DNA of 64,000 bases from Mytilus edulis (Eukaryota > Mollusca > Bivalvia > Mytilida > Mytilidae), in contig NC_092350.1 of assembly GCF_963676685.1 (NCBI RefSeq), forward strand, positions 9,777,307-9,841,306, read 5' to 3'. Below the pieces are notes generated by a model, which was not told the origin of the DNA, searched no databases, and saw only the letters and a program-made list of their open reading frames with translations. This document shows, one piece after another, positions 46,565 to 59,456 of this stretch. The stretch's first letter is position 1. Each line of letters opens with the position of its first letter. A program made the position numbers and the translations under genes.

Positions 46565-47215
46565 AAGTCAGGAATATGACAGTTGTTATCTTTTCGTTTG
46601 TTGTGTTTGAGCTTTTGTTTTGCCATTAGAATATGGCCAACTTTCCTTTTTTGAATTTTCCTCGGAGATCAGTATTTTTTTTATTTTACTTTTTTTACAG
46701 GTGATTTTATTTCATGTGATCGAAATTCAAACTTTATAGATAAAGGAAGATGTGGTATGACTGCCAATGAGACAACTCTCCATCCATGTCACAATTTATA
46801 AAAGTAAACCATTTGTATATAGGTCAAATTAAGTATGGTCTTCAACACAGAGCCTTGGATCATACCGAACAGTAAGCTATAAAGGACCCCAACATATTAC
46901 TAGTGTATAACCATTCAAACGAGAAAACCAACGGTCTAATTTATATAAGTGCCGCATGTGGAGCAGGATCTGGTTACCCTTCCGGAGCACCTGAGATCAC
47001 CCCTAGTTTTTGGTGGGGTTCGTGTTGTTTATTCTTTAGTTTTCTATGTTGTGTCATGTGTACTATTGTTTTTCTGTTTGTCTTTTTCATTTTTAGCCAT
47101 GGCGTTGTCAGTTTGTTTTAGATTTATGAGTTTGACTGTCCCTTTGGTATCTTTCGTCCCTCTTTTATATAAAAAAAACACTTATGAGCCAAATCAACAA
47201 ACGACAACTACCGAA
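46565..47215 (+). repeat. Composite mussel interspersed repeat
   Basis: Starts with 'aagtcaggaatatgacagttgtt', continues with 'gatgtggtatgactgccaatgagacaactctccatcc' and ends with 'agccatggcgttgtcagtttgttttagatttatgagtttgactgtccc'. Parts recur at 20790-21040, 29480-29650, 49690-49760 and, reversed, at 50565-50790. Overlapping frames of 72 and 99 codons in it are not genes. Confidence 0.75.
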
Positions 47216-47219
47216 CATC

Positions 47220-48370
47220 AGGCACTTCTCTCTCATCTGAAACAATAGTGTAACACCACAAAATAGAAAGACACACTATAAAATATCAATTTGAATGGCT
47301 CGACTCAATTAAGACGTAGTAACACAAATGAACATACACTGGACGAATAAATTTGATCTATGATACAATGTAAATACAAAGTTAATAAAAATAAGGGATG
47401 AATAATTAAAGTAAAAGTATTATACAGCTAAGAAATGCTAAACAATTTCAGGAAACACATCAAGTTCCTATCATCTAATTATAAACAAAATGTATTTTAA
47501 CTTTGGGTAATATAATTTCTTTTAATTTCCTCTCCTTTTCCTTTTAGGCATAAATCCATTACCACAAATAACATGCCATATTTTTCAGGATTAAATTTTA
47601 AATCCTGGGACTTAAGAGTAATACCTTATATTATTTAGGCAATAGACTTACAGCCTATGCGTTTATACTGAGCGTATTGGCATTTGCCTAGGATTTAAGC
47701 TTAATGTCTGATTTCACTTATTTCCGTTAATATATATTTATAAAGACATAAGAAAACCTACGAAGCAACATCGCAAATTGTAGGGGAATATATTACAAAA
47801 TCAGGGAGATTCCAAGAACTTGCAATCCCTGATTCCCGATCCTGCGCCTAAACAAGTATACCAAAGTACCGCGAGATATTACCTCGAGCAACGGTGTACC
47901 ATAAGAGGAGGAAGATAGCACACAGAGAACAGTAGTGTCAATTATTGACCTTAGGATCAGGATCAGGAAACATTTGAGTATATGGACATCTTATTAACAA
48001 TGGAAATGAATTCTTCAAAGTTATCTTTATTCAAGAATATGATTATCGTTACAAAAGTTCAGTTATGAGACAAGCAACAATGTTACCCTTCACCGCTTTA
48101 GAATGAACACTATAATCTATAGAAGTAGTTCATACATGCTGCTTCCGGTTCTAGTATGTCCATATTTTCATGATTTATAGAATAAAAAGATATGTTTGGT
48201 TTAGTTAATGACTTTATTGGAAAATATTGAAAGATTCTTATATCCTAAATAATCAAAATAACCATCTGCTCCCTACATATAGCGAGTTCAACTGCTGTAG
48301 AATTAGAGGCGAGTCAGTTAGGTTTGTCCACTCGACTTCCGCTATTTCATCACGTTTCGGCAGCTTCGTT
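47220..48370. other. Intergenic DNA upstream of CARS1
   Basis: AT-rich with no convincing exon. Composition becomes less AT-rich from about 48280 towards the promoter. Confidence 0.5.
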
Positions 48371-48425
48371 GCCGGTATATAAGCTCCGTTTGTGATCTAT
48401 TTACACACAGACAGCTTCGACTGGT
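48340..48425 (+). promoter_or_regulatory. Putative CARS1 core promoter and short 5' UTR
   Basis: TATATAAG at 48376-48383 lies 43 bases before the start codon in a locally GC-richer patch with CpGs (cgttgccggtatataagctccg). A start site near 48408 would leave a very short leader. Confidence 0.5.
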
Positions 48426-51400
48426 ATGAAAGGTAAGTAGTTTGGTATTTAAAATTGACATTTTCAGTGGTGTGATATATTTTAGCTTATGTTTGTAACA
48501 TTGGTGACAGCTTTAAAGTTGCTGCATAGCAGACGATTTCTCGATTTTTTACACGTATGATTTCTTTAAAGGTAACAACAGTATGCTTAAAACCTGCAAT
48601 ATTGGTATTTGAAAATGCAAACATGTAAGCGTAATATGATCTCTTGTAGAAAAAAATCCTAAAGCAGTATGCTAAATCTGCAGCAGGTACATTAGTTGTG
48701 ACTTATAAACTACTTCAGTACTTGATAACAATACAAACAAACGACAAAGATGATTATCTTGTGACTATAACAAAATTTAATTGGTTACCTGTAATTAACT
48801 TCTAAAAGACGACATACTCTTCAAATTTAAATCATATATGATACTTTAAATTATACAAAACAAATGATGATGTTTTATATGTTTTGACTAAAACTCTATA
48901 GAAATGTGCTGCTATTGTATTATTGTCTTCCTGTACTCAAATTTGCCGAAATGTGTGAAAAAAAACCAAACCCCAAACAAATCAACATTGCCATCAGTGC
49001 TCTTTTATTTCACTTTAATATTATACATGTGCATAAACATGATAAAGCATAAGTAACAGCATACAAGATTTATCTAAAGTCTGGTATACATATAACCATA
49101 CAGCATAAGCTCTGTAGAGCTCACAAGCCATAAAACACACAAAACAGTAAGCACATCATGCAAAGCATAAATACTGGTATAAAGCACAGCAAATTGAAAT
49201 ATATGGCAATCAATAAGCAAATTAATGTGCTCCATGGCTCTGAGTTAATGGTTAAACAACGTCACAATTGATTAACTTTTGAAGCCAATCTTGAAATTGA
49301 TAAGCAATAAGTCAAAGCTGTCAATCACAATCACAAGATGAAATATTTGTTTGTTTATCATACCATAAATAATAAATGTAACAAATCCTTACCACCATAT
49401 CAATGTATCTTCATTGTAGCTGTGTCAGATTTGTTCTTTGTAACATTCCTGTGTGATTTATTTACTGATATAAAATAAGAAGATGAGATATGATTGCAAA
49501 TGAGACATTTGTCATCTAGAGACCAAATGATGTAGATGTTAGCAATTATATGTTACCATACTGTCCTCAGCAATGACAACAAAAACAATAACAACATAGA
49601 GTTTAATTTACTAAAGTACCCCCAACACTGTCTAGCTATGTCACATATTATCTGTCTGTCTGAGGTTTAGCACTATGAAACCAGGTTCAATCCACCATTT
49701 TCTACATTTGAAAATGCCTGTTCCAAGTCAGGAATATGACAGTTGTTGTCCTTTCATGACCTACTGAATCTCAAATATAAGAGTCAATATAAATATATAA
49801 TATGTTAAAGTATTTTATGAGATAATTTAGAAATACATGTAAAAGGGAAAAATGATTTAGTTTGATTTATATTTTAGATTAACAAAGTTGTACCATTGAA
49901 TGGCATTGCGTGGACTAAAATTAATAAGTGAATCTCAGTTGACTATTGGATTATTTAAATCAGTTACTACAGTACAGATACTACAGACAAACAGGATGGC
50001 TAGTAAGTTATGTTGTAATGTTGAGGTATATTCTACTAAAATAACACACTGTATCTGCACACAGTTTCCCAGCCTGGCTGTCACTGGTCTTGCCACCAGA
50101 AAGTTAACTTTCACCAAAACATTTAAGTACAATCCAATAAAATGTAACAACACACACTTACCTGAATAATTTTGCACAATCTCAAACTATAAAAAATGCA
50201 AATTTGAAAATAATTAAATACAAAATCAGGAATTAGATGTTGCACAAATGCCATGGCAACAAACGGGAAACTTGTAAGGACTGCAATAGGAAAATCAGGA
50301 CCTGTTCAAATAGAAAGATTTTGAAAGCAGAGAAAACAGTGCACCTTATAATCAGCATGAATCTATAAAATGACAATACAAATACTAAAAATCTGAGCTT
50401 AAGATGAGGCGTAGGTACTTTAATTTAGTTACCAACATTGTGGGTGTGTTTTTATTAGAAATTAAGAATTATATAAATGTCAGCTAAATTAAAACAAACT
50501 CTTACAAGGCCACAGAATTTGTACAGGCAAAACACTTGTCTGTCCTATGGAAGGACTACAAAATGTAAAAGAGGGGCGAAATATACCACAGGGACAGTCA
50601 AACTCATAGATTGAAATAAACTGACAACGCCATGGCTAAAAATGAAAAAGACAATACAGACAAATGATAAAACACAATAAAGACTAAGCAATATGAACCC
50701 AACCAAAAAACTGGGGGATGATCTCAGGTGCTCCAGAAGGGAACGCAGATCAGGCTGCTCCACATGTGGCACCCGTCGTAACATATCTGAATTAAAGTTT
50801 GAATGGATCAACAGCAATAAGATTACAATACATGGTTGTAAAAAGGATAACTGAAGCTAAGCTGGTCACCATAAGGTCTTTAATGATGGACAAGTGTTCA
50901 CATTTTATAATAGGCTTCAAATCTCCAAAAGTAAAGAGAACTTGTTAAGAGATTCACCAAAATTAACCAAATACCTGACACAAACATTAAAATTTAAACC
51001 AATTTTATTTTAGAAATGGACAGATTAGTTTCAGCACTTAACAATGAAACTTAATAGAATCTTAATTAGTATGCTGCAGGTTGTTGAGGGCTGATTGAGA
51101 ATGAAAGTTTTACAACAAAACAGTAAAATTTTAATTTCCCCTTTATGACTTTTATATTTCTGTGAAGCAACATACACCAAGGGTCTGCATATGGAGTATT
51201 TTTTTTTATCATGATTTCAATTACAGACAGATGCTGCTTACAAGGAAGCTTGTAAAGCAAGAATTCCGGTTAACAGACAGCATCAGACTGTATAAAGTTG
51301 ACCATGATATAATCATGGTAATATCTGTGTCACAATGAAAAGGATCTTCTTGTTAGAGTTGTGATCCTGTGCACTTTTCCTTGATTGTGATATCACTAAT

Positions 51401-52709
51401 TTCTACCTGACCTGTCTGGAGAATCTGGGTTCACTGTCAGTTTTAGGTTAAAAATTTGCTTAATTCAATAGTTTTGTTTTTATTTTTGGTCATCATGGTC
51501 AGGTTTTGTCTGTTTTAATGGACCTATGGTATTTTATTACCTCCTTGATAGTCCTCCCCTATTTTTTTAATTTTTTTTTTATCTTATTTGTATTAGCTGA
51601 ATGAACTGAGACATGCTTGAATCGGAAGCATGAATAAAAGAATATATACAACACAAATAACCAAAATATGTCTCTTCTATTCTAATGGTCTTTGAATATC
51701 AATGCTTGCAGTTTCAGGAACATGCTGTCAATACCATGTCTTTCTGTTGGTCTATTCAGTTTAAAATAAGGAGATGTGGTTTGTCAATGAGACAACTATC
51801 AACCAAATTTTTAAACAAAGTGGATGTAAGCAATTATAGACAACAATCATGACCATACAGACTTCCATAAGGAAAAAAAAATACCACATAGTCGTCTTTA
51901 AATGGCTCCAATACAATGGGCCCTTCCAGTTACTTTCTGACAGGTGGGGATGGATGGTGAGATTTTTTGTTATAGGTATCAGAAAAAACATCATGAAAAA
52001 CTACCTATCAGATCTAAAAATTTAGACCTATCCGATGTAGAGTGTCTGTTCATATTGGGCGGATGGGCTTTCATGGGAAAAATTACCTACTGCTGCAAGA
52101 CCCTCAGAAGTGTTTTTGCCTATAATTGTATGTGTCAGATGTTAAAAAAACCAAATAACACCCCTCAGAATATACTTTTTACACCCCTCAGAAAGGACCA
52201 TCCATCCCCCTTTACCAGACATTAACTGGAATGGCCCAATTATTCAATCGAGAAAACTTTAGACCTAAGTAATAACTATTCATTTGTTTGTTTGTCTGTC
52301 AATTTTTTTCAGTTCAGCCCGACTCCATAACAACAGAATGAAGTGAAGCCAAACATACGTCATTTCGGGGCTTTTTATAGCTGACTATGCAGTATTGGCT
52401 TTACTCATTGTTGATGGCTGTATTGTGACCTATAGTTGTTATTTTCTGTGTCATTTTAGTCTCTTGTAGAGAGTTGTTTCATTGGCAATCATTCCACATC
52501 CTCTTTTTTATATGTATGTAGGTTAATCTTTATGAATGCATTCAGTTCTTCTAACATGTAAGAAAGGACATCATTTAAGGATTTATTTGGCACTACATGC
52601 GATACATATATTTACAGCCAAAGTAAAGAAGACCCAGCCTAAGTGGACCCCTCCTAAAGGTACAGAAGTCCCACAGCTCAAGTTATATAACAGTTTGACA
52701 AGACAAAAG
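48426..52709 (+). CDS. CARS1: Cysteinyl-tRNA synthetase, cytosolic type, 5' exons
   Basis: CARS1 attaches cysteine to tRNA-Cys. Exon 1 is ATGAAAG (48426-48432)|gtaagt; exon 2 is 52618-52709, after TTTACAG. Joined they read MKAKVKKTQPKWTPPKGTEV then PQLKLYNSLTRQK, ending phase 0 at gtaagc. This is the conserved N-terminal lead-in of animal CARS1 (…QPxWSPPxGTxxxxLxLYNSLTRxK), just before the catalytic Rossmann fold. The exons with the HIGH-type and KMSKS motifs were not found in the remaining 11 kb and must lie beyond the window. An alternative first exon is at 49900-50002. eIF3m is divergent, its start 6.35 kb away. Confidence 0.85.
49878..50002 (+). CDS. CARS1: CARS1 alternative first coding exon, putative mitochondrial presequence
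   Basis: ATG at 49900 opens 34 codons, MALRGLKLISESQLTIGLFK then SVTTVQILQTNRMA, ending GCTA|gtaagt (50002) in phase 1, the same phase as ATGAAAG|. Splicing to 52618 gives …NRMATKVKKTQPKW. The peptide has R and K, many S/T and L, and one acidic residue, as expected for a mitochondrial targeting sequence. It is preceded by an acceptor-like TTATATTTTAG (49867-49877), so it may be an optional internal exon (exon 1 would then meet a stop, MKD, before this ATG) or a separate first exon. A second in-frame ATG (49996) could give a cytosolic form. Confidence 0.5.
50565..50790 (-). repeat. Reverse copy of the mussel composite repeat
   Basis: Complement of 46950-47165 ('gaggggcgaaatataccacagggacagtcaaactcatag…cacatgtggcacc'). 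It lies in CARS1 intron 1. Confidence 0.8.
51917..52238. mobile_element. 322 bp MITE with ~40 bp inverted ends
   Basis: Left end TGGGCCCTTCCAGTTACTTTC…GGGGATGGATGGT is the imperfect complement of the right end ACCATCCATCCCCC…TAACTGGAATGGCCCA. A 93-codon plus frame across it is an artefact. In CARS1 intron 1. Confidence 0.8.
52380..52515 (-). repeat. Dispersed mussel repeat fragment before CARS1 exon 2
   Basis: Complement of 'gatgtggaatgattgccaatgaaacaactctctacaagagac'; related pieces at 31680-31740 and 49480-49560. Confidence 0.65.
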
Positions 52710-55700
52710 GTAAGCACTGTTTGACACTAACAGTACCTGGTTTTGGTAAAGACTAACCTATTCAAAGACAAAAAGCAAGATTACTTTCCTGGTCTATTCT
52801 GAAATTTAAATCTACTGGACAAAGGTCTATTTATAGCATAGGTGCTCCACATTAATCAACTTATTTTAAGAAAAGTCTGGCTGGCTTTTTTTTTAACTAA
52901 TACATTTATCTCACATCAACTTATATATTTATAGACAACGTCCAGCTGGCTTTTGTGGGTTAATCTAAGAAAAAATGTGAATTCCACCTGTATTGAACAA
53001 AAATGTCCAATTAAGGGTAGTATATATTTTTGTGTTGAATAACACCTGATTATTTTATGGACAGATATCGGTTGTTATATATTAAAGTTGATTTAGTCAT
53101 TTTCCAGTGGTACTGTAAACGGTCACAGATTTGATCAAATAATTCAAATGCAAATGATGATGACACGTAAATTTCATTGTTTTCCCCCCTGGCCAATAGA
53201 TTATCAGTAAATATATTTCAGATTCAATAAATATGTGATTCTTGCAATAATGCCTGTAAGTGAAATGTAAAAAAAATAAAAGGAATATATGGTAAATTTT
53301 CCCTGAAAATATTATAGATTTCCTTTTTTTCTAATGTTGAATATATTCACTACTTAAAAAAGAAAAAAAATCTAATTAAAAAATGCAGACAAAATAAAAA
53401 GTTTGTACAAAACTGATTGTTTTTTAAAACACAGTATTCAGTTTCAATGGCCTGATCTATATATTTGTCTACGTAATAAATCTTTTTTTTGTGTTATAAA
53501 AGAGAGAGACATCATAATTATGTTTAAATATAGAAAGTGCAAAATATGAAGAATTTATATTGAATAGACTACAGGGAACAGAAATAACGTCATTTTTTTT
53601 TGTACAAAGACATTTTTCTAAAACTTAATGGAGTTGTCTCCATAGAGATTTAGTCAAATTACTTTGAAGGGAAAATTTAAAAATAATTTGTCTTTCAAAT
53701 GAGAAAATATTTTTAATACATATTAAATATGTATGAGAGACTGTTTGTTGTGGAAATAAAGTACATTTTATGTATAGAAAGAAATGAATTATTCAAATGC
53801 TATTGACAGTGAATTTATATTTTGTCAGTTTTAATGGAAAATAATGGTTTTATGAATTTAAATAGATGATGTAATAGACAAATGAAGATGTGTCTGATGC
53901 ATAATCTAGATTTTGTGTGAGAGAGAAAAAAATCAGTCAAATTTGGATCATCATGGATAAAACTATGTTAGAACTAAATTATGATTATAACAAAAATGAA
54001 TACACATTAACAGGGTTCGTAGAGATAAGTTTGGTTGGAAGGAACTTTTTGTGTCACATCATTATCAGCTTTTACAGATGGCTGTGAAGTATACACATTT
54101 TCATAGATATCTCACTGGCTTTTCCTTATTATTTTTATCACAATTTTCTAAAATGATGCCATATCTTTTTTTTGTTATGATTTTACATGTCATGCTACTT
54201 GAATGATATTGGTTTTTGTCAGTTGTGTAAAAAGAGAATGTATGACGCAAAATAGTGGTTAACATATAATATTATAAATGGTTTTCCAAACTTCTAAGAT
54301 ATTTCTGGCTACGTCTATTCTCAGAGATTTCATCCTTCCATGAAATTATATCTTCAAAACACCCTCTCATTTGAAATACCATATAAAATGTACAAATATT
54401 TATTTTATATCAACAATACTACATGTACTGTAAACAGAAGTTTATAATTTGAAGAAAAAGGGAAAAACCCCAGAATGCTTAATCTTCTTGTAGTAAAGGA
54501 ATAAGCTTAATCCAGACACATTAAAATTCACTGATAGATCAGGTGGGTTGTAATAACCTTTCTTTAATACAACACAAAAATTTTCCTCAAATGTCAGACA
54601 GATTTTGAGACCTGGGGTAATTAGCTTTGAAATCTAGCATCTTTCTTCACCAGTAATATCATTAATTTCAGGACTGTCACCATTTGATGAGCTGCAAAGC
54701 ACCCTCTTATTTAAAATCTAGCATCTTTCTCCACCAACAATAGCGGTCAGTCTTGCCTACACTTCTAGGTCTTTTGACACATTAAACTGTAAAATGTGCC
54801 TGATGAACATCCATTTTAATGTTTTTACTCCTCATGTTATCTGTTTATATAATGAAACATTCAGTGTAATAAGCTTTTAAGGGCATACAATACAGTTACA
54901 GGGGAGGTAATGACGTTGCTAATGTAAATTGTTATTTTCGTGACGTCAAACTATGACTTATTTGGAAAAGATTCAGTTTTCGACTGATTTTTATCATTCA
55001 AACTTATTTAACTTGAAAAAAAGTTCATGGACCCCTTATTTTTTAAAATGCAATTTGGTTTGATTATGCGAGAAGATTAGGTGGGCCAATTTTCATGAAA
55101 ACGTAAAGAGTGCATTTTTTTTTAAATTTGATAAATATACAGCAAAAAATTATGTTTTTTTTCTTTATTCATGAACATTTGATAAATTTGAGTTATTTCT
55201 GAATAAAAAATGTATAAATTTTTAGGATAGTTATAAAATACAGAAATTACAAATTATTTAACAAAAAACAATTTGTTTTTATCTTTTAAAACAAAAAAGT
55301 TATGGTTTTCTTTCGAAAGGGAAAATACGGCCACAAATCCGAATTTTTTAGCAAATATACAAAATTTCGACCTCATTTTACACAAAAAGTAGCACATGAA
55401 GGTATAATTTTCTATTACATATTTGATTTAATCAGGTAAAAAATAGTCTATATGGAAATTTTTATCAAAATGTAAATACAGTATAAAACTGTATTGTATG
55501 CCCTTAAAGTCTCAGTACATGACACAAGATGCAACAACAAAAATGACATGACCTTGTAAAATGTTTGAGGTCACCTTGGGGCCTTTAATAGCTGACCATA
55601 CAGTATAGATTTTTCTCATTGTTGAAGGCTATGCAGTTGCATATAATTGCTTTTTCCAATTTATTTTTCATCATGCTTAAAGATATTGACTTAGTATTTG

Positions 55701-58572
55701 CTATATAGTTTTCACCATGACAACTCAAAGATCAAGTTAGCATTTTGTTCCAGTACAATGAACTGTTAACCAATAGGGGACTATATATTGCCAAGTAATA
55801 CTCTCAAAATGCTTGTTAAATCTGCGTAAAGGCAGCTAGAATAAACAAAAAACATATTTAAGATTTTATGATATAATTTTATTTGAATCTCTTATCATTT
55901 ACAACATTTTTCCCACAATTTGTGTACAAATTTCAAACAAATATACATTAACAAAGTTGTACACTCAAACTATGTATTCACACAACTCCCATGTACACAA
56001 TTACGCATCCATCACATACCTTTAACCATTCCCATACCACACACCAACAAGCACACATATAAAACAAGAAGTGTATTTACTCTATTAAGCTTGAGCAACA
56101 CACATAACAAAATATAAAACAATGTCAACTCTATTTATAGAAAATAATTCATCATATGTAAAGCTTTGTGATCCTAAAAGTTACGTAAAGGACTTGTTGT
56201 TTTATTATAAAAAAACTTTGAAGTTTTATTCAACTTCGCGTTTATTGATCAATACAGCTCTACCAATGCTACAGAAAGAAAACAAAGACTCTTTCAGTTT
56301 TTGAGAAAGATGTCTTAGACTAAACAGACTACCATTACTTGTATCACAAAATCTAAATTGAAAAATATCTTTTATACCTAATGTGTGTCCCAATGTTTGC
56401 ATGCTGCAAAATGACGGATTTGAATAATGATGAACTGTTTTCTTTTTCCATTTAAAAATTTACTGTCATGACACCAAGTTTTAAATTTAGATTCTACTTA
56501 GAACAGTTTTGATAGGCTCTAGCAGACAAAATTATAGCCAATTGAAATATGAATAGCTAACATTTAAAAGTATGTTACCATTGACAGGTAAATTTTGTGA
56601 GGATGATACAAATTCTCAAATTTCTGAAGAAATCTCACATGAAACATTGACAAGCATGCAAAAACTGGGACTTCACGAATACACATACCATAGTTCACAC
56701 TCTCAGCCAGTGATTTTTGGACAATAAGTTAAGGCATGTATATGTCACCAAGTAAAAGAACGCACACTAAAGATGAATACAGACATGTTAATGAGATGTT
56801 GTATCACAAATCTATGCTTTAATGAGAGGAATGATTATAAATGGCCTAAAAATAGCAAGAAAACTAACGTAAAGTAAAGAAAACATGCACTTTGACCTGA
56901 TTTCTTTTTACATGTCTTTTTGTCCACCATTTCCATGTAGATATTTTTATTGGCCTTAGCTATGGGATACAAGTGAGACAAATGACCAACTTTAATTGGG
57001 ATTCTGTAACTCTTGATACAAGATATATACCTTTCCCATTAAGCTTACACAGCTATTTCTTTCTTGTTATTGCAATAACAAAAAGGTGTGTGTTACATGT
57101 ACATGAAAGTCTTTGTTCTATGAAAATCATCTGAAAACTCTTAATAAAAATATGTAAAACATGTTAATTTTCAGAGAATAAAGATCTAGAAAAACCCAGC
57201 ACCCAGACAAGCTTGAAATATTTCATAGACTTTTATTAAACAATTGTTTTTTAAAAAGATATAATAATTTATTCTTGGACCTATTTACATAAATGAAATA
57301 AATTCAAATAATACAATCATGATTACCTATTTTTTAACCTATCATTGATAACCAATGTTTTTTACTGTAAACTAAATGAGGTCATTTATTCATCATATGT
57401 AGAAATGGGGGAAATAACACTTACGTACCACATAAAATGATTTGAACAAAATCATGCATAGGATTAGAAACCATGTATCATTTAATAATTATAAAAAGTG
57501 AGCACAAACAAACATTATAGGGCACTTGAGGAGTACAAAATACAAAAAGGTGGCACCATACTTTGATCAAACTTTACAGTTGTACATACCAGATTCAAAT
57601 CATCTCCCTGATTTTTTTTTATGAATTCAATGATATATGGGAGATAACTCTGTGAAATGATTTCATGTGAAGGGAGATGACTTTGTAAAATGACTTTATG
57701 TAAAGGGAGACAACTTAACATTAACACATTGACAGTGAATGGATAAAATGATGTGCAACAGTTATGAAAATACATTTAGAAGCACCATGGTATCTGTATA
57801 ACATGAAAGTTAAAGCTCAAATGGAACCTCAGTGTTTGTGGATGGTTAATATAGAAGCCTACTTTTAGTCACAAACTTCTAGAAATACCAGTCCTTACAA
57901 TAGAGAACATTTTATCTGTGTGGCTTATTTTTTTTAAAATAGTCAGATAAAAAGGATGAGAATAAGTTTGATAAGTGCAATGCTAATATTTAAAACAAAA
58001 CACAGTATGTGCATTAGAAAATACAATGTATGAAGGAAATGAGATAAGTTGCAATGAAAATGTGGTTTGATTTTGATAGACAACAGATCAGTGGAAATGC
58101 TGTGAAATTTACTGCAATTGGTAACGGGTTATCAAGCCATAAGATTTTCTCTTTCCAGAATATATTTTTTTCAAATTGCACAATTTGTTTATATTTTGGT
58201 CTGAAATCTTTTAAGAACCAACCCATTGAAATGGGGTTAACAGAGAAGACCTAAAACGATTTTAAAACATTCATTTAGACTGATGATTGTTAAGTAGAAT
58301 AAGCACTATGATATTCACAGTTTTGACTTGTTATGTTCAGGAAAATGACAAAAATGCTTTTTGATACTTGCTAGTTTATTAAGTATAAATTTGACATCTT
58401 ATAACTGAGTTTTATTCTCTCTGCTAGAAATGGAATTCATAATGGTAAGGGGAAATCACTCTAAATGGAACCTGACAATTATTGTTTTCAATTAGAGTTA
58501 CTCCCCCTCTGTCATCAATAAAAATATAATTATTTAACAAAGAAAAACAGCAATAAAAAGTGGCTAATATGG
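52710..58572. other. CARS1 intron 2 or flank: no exon recognised
   Basis: 5.9 kb of very AT-rich DNA. Contains the TTAA element at 54881-55503, a repeat fragment at 55560-55650 ('gcctttaatagctgaccatacagtatagatttttctcattgttgaagg', also near 22480 and 52370), and 'aagggagataact' motifs at 57640-57720 as three degenerate ~35 bp copies. None of the conserved CARS1 motifs was seen. Confidence 0.5.
54881..55503. mobile_element. 623 bp TTAA-flanked inverted-repeat element
   Basis: GGGCATACAATACAGTT at the left is the exact complement of AACTGTATTGTATGCCC at the right, and TTAA flanks both sides (54877-54880, 55504-55507). No coding frame. The TTAA target is shared with the BDP1 insertion, but the terminal sequence differs, so it is another family. 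Confidence 0.8.
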
Positions 58573-59456
58573 TCACAATTGTAAAATATGATAGCAAGAT
58601 AAAATAATTAAAACAATAAGAGTGTAATGTAAGGTGTTTCGACTGGAAACATTGTCTGTATTTCTATCTGCGTTTATAATATGATTATCTCTGTAACCAG
58701 TCTTATAAGTTATTTTATCTGGCTTTCTTGTTGAAGTTAGTCTTTGCTGTGGCCTTTGTATAATTTTACACAACATTGTATCAGAATTTGGATCTTTTAA
58801 CCAAATATGAATTCCAAACACTTGGAAATTTTCATTAAACATACACGGTGGTAACTTGCTTGTGTCAAAGGTAAACTGAAAAAAAGAAAAAAAACATGGT
58901 TAGATATAGAAACTAGTAATCGAGGATAACTAATATTTTCTTGTGTTATTCTTAAATCAAAGTTTGCATCAAATACTTTAATCTTACACTGCTTCATATT
59001 TTCTTACCACATATCAGATGTATTCTAAACTATAAAAAGGAATTAAGAATATTTAATAGCTGTTAAAATAAAACATTGCTGACAAAAAGCCCAGAAAATC
59101 AGCAATTTTTCAATATGTTCAAAGTAAACTTTCCCAAAAATATGGACATAATTTTTCAGTAGATTTCCATTTTTACACTGCTGTTGGGTTGCTACCTATA
59201 ACATTTAACCACACACATTTCTATAATCAGCTCTTAAATTAAAAGCAGTTTCAAATATAAAAAAAACCTTTATTTACCTGATATGTCTCGGGACGTAATT
59301 TAAACCAAGACAAATCTGATTGACTACTGTCTAGGGCAAATCCTTGGAATGACCAACCAAAAGCTCCTAGTTTACCCTCGCTGTCATACATTAGGAATAC
59401 AGGGTAAATTTTCTCACAGGGTAAACTTCTTGATAAGTTATAGAAATAGTGAGTAC
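58573..59456 (-). CDS. Unrecognised protein, last two exons, hydrophobic C-terminus
   Basis: Exons 59456-59278 (acceptor TTTTTTTCAG, donor GTAAAT) and 58875-58573 (acceptor CTTTTTTTCAG, stop TGA) join in phase 0. Sequence: THYFYNLSRSLPCEKIYPVF, LMYDSEGKLGAFGWSFQGFA, then DTSKLPPCMF, FQVFGIHIWLKDPNSDTMLC. The last ~20 residues (TLHYTLIVLIILSCYHILQL) are hydrophobic with no basic tail, which suits a GPI-anchor signal or a C-terminal membrane segment. Paired cysteines suggest an extracellular domain. I do not recognise the family, and upstream exons were not located. It is antisense to, and possibly nested in, CARS1. Confidence 0.55.

Noticed and set aside
46903..47248. Overlapping plus frames of 72 and 99 codons with hydrophobic stretches
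   Set aside because: They lie in a dispersed mussel repeat found again, reversed, at 50565-50790.
51944..52225. 93-codon plus frame in CARS1 intron 1
   Set aside because: Falls inside the 51917-52238 MITE; its ends encode the inverted repeats.
25854..52709. Idea that BDP1, eIF3m and CARS1 form a functional cluster
   Set aside because: They are convergent and divergent independent eukaryotic genes with no shared promoter; chance adjacency of housekeeping genes is the simpler reading.
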